From: Baffinella frigidus
Taxonomy: Eukaryota > Cryptophyceae > Cryptomonadales > Baffinellaceae
Length of the DNA: 18,716 nucleotides
Assembly (NCBI GenBank): GCA_026770585.1
Contig: MU646495.1
Coordinates: 182,201 to 200,916, forward strand
Direction of reading: 5' to 3'
How positions within the stretch are numbered: position 1 is the first letter of the stretch; each line of letters opens with the position of its first letter. The notes under the pieces are model-generated. The model had not been told where the DNA came from, made no database searches, and saw nothing but the letters and a program-made list of their open reading frames with translations. The translations under genes were made by a program, and so were the position numbers. Shown here in pieces: positions 1 to 8,000 of this stretch.

Positions 1-43
1 CCCAAACCCCAAACTCCAAACCCCACACCCAAAACCCCTGATC
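1..43. repeat. Degenerate telomere-like repeat abutting a splice acceptor
   Basis: CCCAAACCCC-type units run from the window edge almost to the acceptor CAG at 44-46 of the first carrier exon. This is probably the end of a longer array lying in the upstream intron. Confidence 0.6.
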
Positions 44-46
44 CAG

Positions 47-2696
47 GTTGGTGGAGTCTCTGGTGGCCGGGACAGCCGCGGGGTGCATCGCCGCAGGCGT
101 CACCGCCCCGCTTGACCTGGTCTATTCTGCCCCCCCGTCTTCTCTGCGAGTGGCCTGTGTCTTAGGGTAGAGCTGTTCGAGTAGAGTAGAAACACGCACC
201 GCCCCGTTTGACTTGGACTGTTCTCCCCCCGATCAAGTTTTAATTGAATGGCTCTGCCACACAGCGAGCTTCTAAGGAGTTTCTGAATAACCCCAGCCGA
301 TAAGACCTAGGAACCTACGCCCCGTTGACCGGGTCTGTTCTGCACCCGCCTTCTCCGCGACTGGGTTCAGGGTGTGGGTGCAGGCGTGTGGGGTCAAGTG
401 TTTAGGGCTGCGCCGGCATGCTTTTGCGCAAGTGTCGCCTGCACCCGGCGCGCGTCTTGGTCTTTTCTGCCCCCGTGTTGTCCCAGGCGCGCGTCTTAGG
501 GTAGCGCTGTTCCGGTCTTGGAGTGGAGTTGTTCCCTACAGCTGTTCCGGTACAACTGGATTCTTCTTGGTGGTTGTGTAGGCGGTTAGGCGACTTGGAT
601 GTGTTCCGCTGGACTCGGGACTGGTGTGTTTCTGCGTATCACGTTGCGACTCGCCAAGTCGCCTACTCGAGGTCGATGAGGGTCGAAACTCTTGCCATGC
701 TGCCCCTGCTGGGCCACGCGTCAGCTTGGCTGTGTGCACCAGTATCAATCACCGGCCTCGTTTCTGACAGGCCCGCCTCGGGACTGACGCCTGAGGCATC
801 TCTGTCTACGTGAGCAGTTGAAGACGCGGATGATGGCGCAGCGCTCCAACCTCGGCCTGAACCTCCTCGTCATCAAAGCCATGAAGCTCGACAAGGGCCG
901 GGTGTTCGGGAGCGCGATCCCGAAAATGTTCTACGTTGGCTCTAGCGTGCGTCCCCTGCCTAAACCCTAAACCCTAAACCCTAAATACTTAACACTAAAC
1001 CCTGAACCCTAACCCCTGAACCATAAACCCTAAACCCTAAATCCTAAACCCTAACGTATACACTCTAAACCCTAAACCCTGAACATTAAACCCTCAACAC
1101 TAGCCCTAATCCCTCAACCCTAAACCCTGAACCCTAAACCCTAAACCCTGAACCCTAAACCCTAAACCCTAAACCCTAAACCCTCAACCACAAACTCTAA
1201 ACCCTAAACCACCGCACAACTCCCCGACACCTCACAACTCCACACCGAACCTGCATCCCCAAACGCGTGTGCACCGCCTCGTGTTTCTCAGAACGAATCC
1301 CCTCTCGAAGCTGCCTGGCATACATCGCAACGCACTCCCCTGCAGGGGTTTCTCGCGAATAAGGACACGCACCGCCCCTAGGGTGGTCCTACTAGCCCTA
1401 CCGTAGGGTTCTAGGGCGGTGCGTGTCCTCATTCGCGAGTAACCCCTGTATGGTCGTATTCCTGGGAGGATATGACCACCCCAGGGGAGGTGTGAGGACC
1501 TAGTCCAGGACGAGCACGCCTCGGGCCGCTATCCCGCAAGTGGTCAGTAGCAAATACACTCCTACCGTAGGGCATGCGTAGGAGCCTAGGACCTGTGGAG
1601 GGTCAGATATGACCCCCTGGCCACTTCAGGGATATCGACTGTACTCGGCGTAAGTCATCTCAGTCGGTGCGTGTCCTTCCTTGCGAGTAACCCTGATGGC
1701 CGCAGAAAAAAACGCCCCTAGGGTACTCCTATGTTCCTAGGCTTAGGTCCACAGGAGCATCCTAGGGGCGGTTCGTGTCTTTAACTTCGAGTAACCCTTG
1801 TATGTACGCGGGGCGCAGACGGTGGCGTTCTTCGCGAGTAACGCGTGTGCATACCACGCAAGAGTGTAGGGCTGACCTTGGAAAACAAGTCAGTTCACAC
1901 GGAATTTGTACCAACTTTCCGAAAATTCGATTTTTCTCTGGGGAGAATGTCCACTTATGAACTTGAAAAATAGTCAGATTTGACTATTTCTCCTGTAAGC
2001 CAGTCAGCTCTACGCTCCTGCGTGGTAGGAACACCCTTTTGGCGGCGCGTGTCCATAATTTCGAGTAACCCCTATCCCTGAAGTGGCGAGGGGGTCTTAA
2101 AGGACCCCCTACAGGTCCTAGGCAGGTCCTCGGGCCCTACGGTAGGGCGTATGAGCCTAATCGCTACTGAGGGGATAGGAACACCCTTTTGGAGGCGCGG
2201 GTCCATAATTTCGAATAACCCCAGTAACCCTTGTGCGATCGCAGACGGTGGCGTTCTTCGCCACCGGTTCCTACAGGGGTACCTCGCTCATAAGAAACCG
2301 CCCCCCCCCCATAGGACCCCCATAGGGCCCTAGGCGTGGTCCTACTGTAGGGTCCTACGGGGGGGCGGTTTCTTATGAGCGAGGTACCCCTTTACTGTAG
2401 ACCTATGCCTAGGAACATAGGAGCATCCTAGGGGCGGTGCGTGTCCTTAATTTCGAGTAACCCCTGTAACGCGTGTACGCGGGGCGCAGACGGTGGACCC
2501 TACAATAGGGCTATGCCTAGGGTCGTACGGTGGTCCCAGGGGAGGGGGGGCGGTTTCTTATGAGCGAGGTACCGCTGTAACTCTTTTGCGCGGGGTGCAG
2601 ACGGTGGCGTTCTTCGCAGTCTACGAGATGGCGCGGCGCCAGGCGCAGAAGGGGTCGTACTTCCCCAAGGTCGGAGAGCACGTCTCTGCCCAGTGA
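47..2696 (+). CDS. Mitochondrial carrier family protein, C-terminal part (3 exons, 5' end outside window)
   Basis: Three exons join in frame: 47-119, 818-946 and 2601-2696 (TGA). The first begins after an acceptor CAG at 44-46 and encodes an AG-rich helix followed by PLDL. The second continues LKTRMMAQ. The joined PLDLLKTR fits the carrier signature Px[DE]xx[KR]x[RK], which here would be that of the third repeat. The second exon ends in a segment with IPKMFYVGSS. The third gives TVAFFAVYEMARRQ, matching the usual closing helix with a YE pair, then a short hydrophilic tail. Both introns are phase 0 (donors gtctat at 120 and gtgcgt at 947). Carriers of this family move metabolites across the mitochondrial inner membrane. 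MM after KTR recalls S-adenosylmethionine-type carriers, but the substrate cannot be assigned from this fragment. The first two repeats would lie upstream of the window. Confidence 0.82.
120..817 (+). other. Carrier intron with degenerate copies of the preceding exon's donor edge
   Basis: This 698-bp intron separates PLDL from LKTRMM. Downstream of the real exon end (CGCCCCGCTTGACCTG at 104-119), related strings recur near 201-216 (CGCCCCGTTTGACTTG) and 318-331 (CGCCCCGTTGACCG). Each is followed by a similar TCT/TGT-C-rich stretch. A separate motif, GTCTTAGGGTAG, recurs near 158 and 493. The rest shows no coding potential I can support; short open frames here lack any recognisable family. Confidence 0.6.
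961..1212. repeat. Interstitial telomere-like array (CCCTAAA)n
   Basis: Many CCCTAAA units with variants such as CCCTGAA and CCCTCAA. The array starts about 14 bp after the splice donor at 947, inside the second carrier intron. It is flanked by gene sequence, so it is not a chromosome end in this assembly. Confidence 0.9.
1341..1450. mobile_element. Foldback MITE-like element, family B
   Basis: The left arm (TGCAGGGGTTTCTCGCGAAT, then AAGGACACGCACCG) pairs with the right arm (CGGTGCGTGTCCTCATTCGC, then GAGTAACCCCTGTA). The centre is built from CCTA/TAGGG words. About 110 bp, no coding capacity. Related partial copies lie near 1660-1691, 1713-1804, 2398-2470, 8945-9014 and 10335-10452. Confidence 0.8.
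1530..1634. mobile_element. Foldback MITE-like element, family C
   Basis: The ends are TATCCCGCAAGTGGTCA and TGGCCACTTCAGGGATA, which are imperfect inverted repeats. The internal core contains CCTACCGTAGGG and CCTAGGACCTG. Other copies are at 2073-2177 and 12776-12878, and a one-ended copy at 10231. Confidence 0.75.
1713..1804. mobile_element. Family B foldback element, partial
   Basis: The CCTAGG-rich core and the right arm (GGTTCGTGTCTTTAACTTCG, then AGTAACCCTTGTA) resemble the complete copy at 1341-1450. The left arm is missing or decayed. A degenerate copy of the carrier exon-3 acceptor edge follows at about 1810-1835. Confidence 0.55.
1810..1835 (+). repeat. Copy of the carrier exon-3 acceptor edge
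   Basis: GGGGCGCAG followed by ACGGTGGCGTTCTTCGC repeats the real acceptor and first 17 coding bases at 2592-2617. Similar copies lie at about 2231-2252 (ending in the same 17 bases) and 2475-2496 (only the first 7 coding bases). Each copy is then broken by repeat sequence. Confidence 0.8.
1852..2027. mobile_element. MITE-like element, family D (copy 1)
   Basis: It begins TACCACGCAAGAGTGTAGGG and ends with the imperfect inverse (TACGCTCCTGCGTGGTA). The roughly 175-bp interior matches copy 2 at 12222-12398 in reverse orientation, including the GTCAGTTCACACGGA and TCTCTGGGGAGAATGT stretches. Confidence 0.8.
2073..2177. mobile_element. Family C foldback element
   Basis: The ends TATCCCTGAAGTGGCGA and TCGCTACTGAGGGGATA form an imperfect inverted repeat around a core with GGTCCTAGGCAGGTCC and CCCTACGGTAGGG. 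On both sides lie related segments (GGAACACCCTTTTGG at 2028 and 2177), suggesting a flanking duplication. Confidence 0.7.
2272..2394. mobile_element. Foldback MITE-like element, family A
   Basis: The left arm, TACAGGGGTACCTCGCTCAT continuing AAGAAACCGCC, is mirrored by GGCGGTTTCTTATGAGCGAG continuing GTACCCCTTTA. Between them is a core containing TAGGGCCCTAGGCGTGGTCC and TACTGTAGGGTCCTA. About 120 bp and non-coding. This is the commonest family in the window. Confidence 0.85.
2497..2579. mobile_element. Family A element, right half only
   Basis: The core (TAGGGCTATGCCTAGGG) and right arm (CGGTTTCTTATGAGCGAGGT, then ACCGCTGTA) are present, but the left arm is absent. The element starts immediately after a 7-bp remnant of the carrier exon-3 coding edge and ends about 22 bp before the real acceptor. 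Confidence 0.75.
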
Positions 2697-2821
2697 TTCC
2701 TGGTGAGAGAGCAAAGTGCGGTTATTGCATGTACGGATCGGAACCATCGAGGCGACCATGTTAGTGGGGTGTGTGGCTGCGGGTGTCTTGTTTCCGTGCG
2801 TGCATGTGGAGTGTAAACCTG

Positions 2822-2941
2822 TACAGGGGTACCTCGTTCATAAGAAAGCGCCCCCCCCCTAGGACCACCATAGGGCCCTAGGCACAGGCTTACTGTAGGG
2901 TCCTAGGGGGGGGGCTTTCTTATGAGCGAGGTACTCCTGTA
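2822..2941. mobile_element. Family A foldback element
   Basis: Complete arms surround a core with TAGGGCCCTAGGCACAGGC. It lies just downstream of the carrier stop codon, in the 3' flank. Confidence 0.85.
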
Positions 2942-3007
2942 CAGTCAGCTCACTTCAACGACGCAGAGAAACACCACGGCTCATTCCGTACCACCTGTTG
3001 AGGTGTG

Positions 3008-3128
3008 TACAGGGGTACCTCGCTCATAAGAAACCGCCACCCCCTAGGACCCTACAGTAGGGCTATGCCTAGGGCCCTACGGTGGTCCTAGGGGGGGGGC
3101 GGTTTCTTATGATCGAGGTACCCATGTA
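3008..3128. mobile_element. Family A foldback element
   Basis: Nearly perfect arms (TACAGGGGTACCTCGCTCAT and its inverse) around a core with CCTACAGTAGGGCTATGCC. It lies between the carrier gene and the convergent coiled-coil gene. Confidence 0.85.
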
Positions 3129-3162
3129 CGTGCACAGTAGCATGCGACAACTTCCCGACTGA

Positions 3163-3548
3163 ATTAACCCCCTTTCATTGATACATTCCAGTCTACATCC
3201 ACACGCGAAACAGTGTACCCCTCTTGACCTACTTGAACCCCTTTCATTCAGACACTTCACGCTGCACGCACACGCGATACACCCCTCTAGCAAGGCGTTG
3301 ACGCGAGAGGATACCTGCCTCAATTAACCCCCTTTTCATTCAGACATTTAATTGTGCACTCACACGCGAACCCCCCCCCACTAGCGCGGCGGCGACGCGA
3401 GAGGATGCCCCCTCGCCCACATTCCATTCAGACATTTGAGTATGCATGCACATGCGAAAAAGTGTTCAGTGGCCCCGCTGTAGATGGTTCCCATGTCCTC
3501 AAGAGTGAGGTGGGCGTGGCTTTACAAAGCACCAACGCACCACCAAAG
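3163..3548. repeat. Tandem repeats containing copies of the coiled-coil gene's 3' end
   Basis: Two motifs recur. One is CATTCAGACATT followed by a CACACGCGAA tract (around 3170, 3245, 3335, 3426). The other is CTAGCGCGGCGGCGACGCGA at 3381, with a more decayed version at 3288. The second motif matches 3549-3568 (CTACCGCGGCGGCGACGCGA), which on the minus strand encodes the last residues and stop of the coiled-coil gene. The gene's tail therefore appears at least twice more downstream of itself. Confidence 0.75.
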
Positions 3549-4910
3549 CTACCGCGGCGGCGACGCGAGAGGGTGTCCCCGCGCACGCACCGCCGTCGCA
3601 CGTGCATGCACCCGCCGCGCCGCCTCCCGCTGCACCCCGTCATCTCGCTTCACCCCAGCCTCTATCCGCGCCCCGTCCTCCTTCGCACCCCCCGCTAACC
3701 CCCCGGCGCCTTTCCCCGAAGCCTCCACCAGCGCCGCCCCCGCGCCCGCCCCAGCTATCCTCCCCACGCAGCTCTCCGCAGCCCTGACGCCACGCGCCGC
3801 CACCGCGAGCGGCGCCCCACGCGCAGCCACAGGCGGCGCCCTGGGCCGCCGCGCCGCTCCCTCCTCCTCCACGCGGCTTGATCCGCCCTCGTGCGCGCGT
3901 GGCCTGCTCTCCTTGTTCGCAGTCGCAGGGCGGTTCTCCTTGCCCGTGCAGCCCGGAGCAGTCGCGGGGCGCGGCTTGGACCGTGCCCGCGCGCTCCCCC
4001 CCTTGCCGCGCGCCTCCTTGAGCGCTCGCTCGTACGCGAGACACTGCACGTCGAGCTTCTCAACCACCTGGTCCTTCTCCTCCATTTTCATCTTCGATTC
4101 CAACATTTTTTCCTCCGCTGCCTCCAGCGCGCGCACCAGCTCGCTGCGGGAGGTCTCGAGGCTCGAGACCTGCGCGAGCAGCGCGCGCACGTTGGCCTGG
4201 AGCGCGCGCGCGCGCGTTTGGCCCTGCTCCTGCTCGCGCTCCACCGCCTCGCGCATCGCGCTGAGCCCAGCGTTTGCTTCGTCGAGCTGGTGTCGCAGGA
4301 TCTGGCTCGCGGCGGATTCGCTCCGTGCGTGCTCGTCCAGAGTCCCCTGCATCGCCTCCTTCCCCAGCACAGCGTCCGCACACCGCTGCTCGAGGCTCGT
4401 GATTCGGAAGGAGCAGGCGTCTTTCAACACCCCTGCCGCATCCCGGATCTGCGCCCGCTCAGACCGTAGCTGTTGCAGCTCGTGGGCGTCGGAATCGAAG
4501 CGCGACGCCTGCGCCTCCAGCTCGAGCTCCGCTGCATCAAGTCTGCTGAGCCCGCCAAGCAGTTGCTGCGTGAGGCTGTCGACCTGTTCGGCGCTGCCCC
4601 CATCGCAGCACGATCTCTGAGCGTGCAAGGTTGAAAAAGAGCTTCGCGAGACAGAGAGCTGCCCCTGCACTCGCCGCCGCGCATTTCGCTCTTCATCGAG
4701 CGTCCGTTGCAGCACGACGTTCTGGGCAAGGGCCCACACCAGCGCCTCCCGTGTCGCAACGAGGTTCGAGCCTTCTGCCACCTTGTTCAGGGCGTGGCAC
4801 CCGCCGAGCACGCCATCATCGTGCGACGGCTTGTCGAGCAGCACAGACTGCACCTCTTCGAGGGCCCGCGCCCAGATCGCGGCGGTGTGGTCGCCGCTGT
4901 CGGGGTCCAT
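3549..4910 (-). CDS. Coiled-coil protein with KEN motif and basic low-complexity tail, unrecognised family
   Basis: A single open frame of 453 codons starts at ATG 4910 and stops with TAG at 3549-3551. Residues 1-60 are mixed. About 60-305 are rich in Glu, Gln, Leu, Ala and Arg with heptad-like spacing, typical of a long alpha-helical coiled coil. From about 305 to the end it is rich in Ala, Arg, Gly and Pro and basic. KEN at 324-326 (TGKENRP) matches the KEN-box degron recognised by the anaphase-promoting complex in other proteins, so cell-cycle-controlled turnover is conceivable but unproven. No catalytic domain, signal peptide or membrane segment is visible. It is head-to-head with the ankyrin gene, 153 bp apart. 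Other frames here are also open because of high GC. The coiled-coil composition supports this frame. Confidence 0.7.
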   Translation of the reverse strand: MDPDSGDHTAAIWARALEEVQSVLLDKPSHDDGVLGGCHALNKVAEGSNLVATREALVWALAQNVVLQRTLDEERNARRRVQGQLSVSRSSFSTLHAQRSCCDGGSAEQVDSLTQQLLGGLSRLDAAELELEAQASRFDSDAHELQQLRSERAQIRDAAGVLKDACSFRITSLEQRCADAVLGKEAMQGTLDEHARSESAASQILRHQLDEANAGLSAMREAVEREQEQGQTRARALQANVRALLAQVSSLETSRSELVRALEAAEEKMLESKMKMEEKDQVVEKLDVQCLAYERALKEARGKGGSARARSKPRPATAPGCTGKENRPATANKESRPRAHEGGSSRVEEEGAARRPRAPPVAARGAPLAVAARGVRAAESCVGRIAGAGAGAALVEASGKGAGGLAGGAKEDGARIEAGVKRDDGVQREAARRVHARATAVRARGHPLASPPR

Positions 4911-5063
4911 GGCGCCGCAAGCCCGTCCCAGGGAGGGATGGATTTGAAAAAACTCGTTCGTGGCTAGGGGCTCGGGCGAGGCTCAAAAAACCTGTGTCTA
5001 AATTTCTGAATTTACAGGTTCGTCGTCAGCAATCGCTGAGAAACGGGTGGAAAGCCTTCCCCG
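4911..5063. promoter_or_regulatory. Presumed shared promoter region of a divergent gene pair
   Basis: These 153 bp separate the start codons of the coiled-coil gene (minus) and the ankyrin gene (plus). They include an imperfect inverted repeat near 4988-5020 (AACCTGT ... ACAGGTT with AAATTT between). The right half, TTTCTGAATTTACAG, could also be a splice acceptor of a 5' UTR intron. No TATA box stands out. The call rests on gene geometry only. Confidence 0.4.
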
Positions 5064-8000
5064 ATGAGTCCGCACAACAAGAAGCGGCGGTCGAGCAGCG
5101 CCGGCAGCGAGCCCGACGCAGCCGCAGTAGAACCCGCCGCTGCGGAGCCGTCGGAGGCGGCTGTGGAGAGCGAGGCTGCGCCGGAAGAGGTGCTGGGGGA
5201 AAAGCGAAAGGCGTCGACGCCTCCCGCCAGCCCTTCAGACATGCTAGATCTCGGGAACGACGCTGAAGAAGGTGTGCACCCCGCGAGCACTGTCCGCTGA
5301 TGCACTAGTCCCGCGTCTACCACCAGAAGTCCCGGCATTCCAGGGAAGAGGTTTTTGGTGACCAAGGGGCGGTGCGGCTTGCAGATGAGGAGGACGGAGC
5401 AGAAGCTGTGGAAGAGCAGGAGCAGGAAGCGGCAGCCAATGTTGGTGGAGTCGAGGAGGATGCAGCGATGCAGGACGCCTCACCAGCCCGCCCCGAGGTG
5501 GCGGTCAAGGTCGAGGAAGACGCAGGGTCCAAGGTGGAGTCGCTGGCGTGCCTCGCGCACGGGTGCGACGGCACAGTGGCCATCAGCGCCGACCTGTGCC
5601 GGTTCGGGCACGGCGTACGCGTGCGGTGCGCGGGGGGCAAGGAGTGCCACAGATTCAAGTGGTGCAACCGGCTGTACCTCCTCGTGGCGGTCGAGGAGTG
5701 GCCGGTGCACCAGTCGTGGTGCGCGGGGAACCGCACGGACCACACCGTGCCCCTCGACGCCGAGCTGCTGAAAGACGCCGAGCAAGGCGCGGCCGCCAAG
5801 ACCGAGGGCGCCGAGGCGGGCGGCAGCGAGGAGGCTGCGGATGCGGAGGAGGGGGGGGGCGAGAGGAGCGAGGACAAGGCGGAGGAGAAGGACGAGGAGG
5901 AGAAGGAGGAGGAGGAGGCTGCAAAGGCCGCGGCTGCTGCTGCCACGGGTACGCCCATCAACCCTCACAGTCTGGGCAAATTGGGGAAAATGGCTCCAAA
6001 AATACCCTTGAAGGCCGTCGGATTCCGACGGCCTCCAAGGGGGTTTGGAGTTTTTACTTTTTCGATTTGCCCAAGTTGTGAGGGTTGGTGGGCCCTCGCA
6101 CTATCTCCCGAGGAAGCGAGAGGGAGACATTAATGCCAACACGGCCGCCGTGTATGCACCCACACGGGGGGTTAGCGCTTGCAGCGATACGCTGCTGGGC
6201 TTCGACTGAGGATCGGGGTCGGAGAGGGATTGCGCTTGATTTTGGGGCTTACCGATGGGTGTTTGCCGGCTAGGCTCTAGTCAATAAGGCACCCTCGGGT
6301 GGGAAAACATGGTGGCGACTTGAATCGCATTTCCTTTGCGGGAACCCCTTCCCTTCTCAGAAATTAGAAATCTCCCCCCTTCGCGTTAGTAAAGCACCGA
6401 GTCTGAACCAGGGGAGCTGGAGAACGTGGACGAGCAAGTCGGGGGCGACGTGCGCAACATCCTCGCGCTGCACCGCAAGGCGATCCTCTGCGGAGACACG
6501 ACGTGCATCCGCCTCTGGAGCAAGACGCTCCGCGAGCACCGCTCGCGCACGCTCGTCGTCTCGGATATCTCGCGCGCGAAGCTCGCTGCTAGGTACCACC
6601 AACCACCTGAAGCTGGTTAAATCCGTTTTTTTGAAGGACGGTTTTCCCCCGGAATGTACACTTTAAAGTTACAAGCCATCTATTCACCCCCCTAGGCAAT
6701 CCCTAGGTCCGTAGGGATGTCCTACCGTAGGGCCGTACACCGCAAGGCGATCCTCTGCGGAGACACGACGTGCATCCGCCTCAGGAGCAAGACGCTCCGC
6801 GAGCACCGCTCGCGCACGCTCGTCGTCTCGGATATCTCGCGCGCGAAGCTCGCTGCTAGGTACCACCAACCACCTGAAGCTGGTTAAATCCGTTTTTTAG
6901 GGGGCGGGTTTTCCCCCAGAATGTACACTTTAAAGTTACGAGCCATCTATTTTGCCCCCTAGGCAATCCCTAGGTCCCTAGGGATGTCCTACCGTAGGTC
7001 CTACGGAACCGTGCATCCGCCTGTGGAGCAAGACGCTGCGCGAGCACCGCTCGCGCACGCTCGTCGTGTCTGACATCTCGCGCGCGAAGCTCGCTAGGTC
7101 CCCATCCACATGCGCAGGCCAGCACTAGTGTTGCTCCAGACTATCGCCACGCACCCCTCAACCCTCAACCCTGAACCTCAAACCCTGAACCCCAAAACCC
7201 AAAACCAAAAACCCAAACAACCCCAAAACCCAAAACCCAAAACCCCAAAATCCTCACCCCAAACCCAAACCCCAAACCCCAAATCCTAAACCCTACACCC
7301 TACACCAGCGGCAATCCGATTTCGGAGGCGACGGAGGCGCTGTTCACAAGCGTCGTCAAGGGGGATCTCCAGGGTCTCGACAAGGCCTTGAAACAGGTAC
7401 GGTTCTTCTCTCTCCACTCTCCACTCTCCACTCTCAATTCTCTACTTTTCACTCTACACTCTACACTCTACACTCTACACTCTACACTCTCCTCTCAGCA
7501 CTCTGCACTCTGCACCTCTTCTCCACTCTCCACTCTCAGAGAGCAGGCAGTCTGCTCTCTGCACTCTGCTCTCTGCACTCTACACTCTGCACTCTGCACT
7601 CTACACTCTACACTCCACACTCTACACTCTCCCCTCTTCACTATCCACTCTCCACACTGATATCTACACTCTCCACGCTGGACTCTCCACGCTCCACTCT
7701 CCACTCTTCACTCTCCACAGCGACCTGCACGATTCCGCACCGCCCCCCTCCCCCTCTGCCGCCCACGGTCAGTCCGGGTCCCTAGGCGTGACCACAGGTT
7801 ACTGTCGAACCGGAGTTCTTGCCTGAATGTGCTGCCACTCGATGGACTACGAGTGTTCCACCTATGCTAGATTTAGCGTATACCGTGACCAAATTTCCAC
7901 TAAAAAAAACTTCAAGTTGATTGTCCCTGGGTAAGTTGACTTTGGATGAAAGGTTGGTAGTCCACCGTGTGGATGGCGCGCGCCCAGACGGGACTGAACT

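Noticed and set aside
961-1212. A true chromosome end
   Set aside because: The CCCTAAA array is degenerate and lies inside an intron between two exons of the same carrier gene.
3484-4620. 378-codon plus-strand frame and several shorter frames opposite the coiled-coil gene
   Set aside because: They mirror the GC-rich minus-strand gene. Their composition (Ser/Arg/Ala/Pro without structure) is that of antisense shadows, while the minus frame has a coherent coiled coil.
5317-5968. Minus-strand frames opposite ankyrin-gene exon 2
   Set aside because: They are poly-Ser, poly-Leu or poly-Pro translations of the reverse of a Glu/Ala-rich coding exon.
7388-7704. Open frames across the CACTCT repeat on both strands
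   Set aside because: A 7-bp repeat without stop codons gives open frames automatically. The segment lies in an intron between two exons that join in frame.
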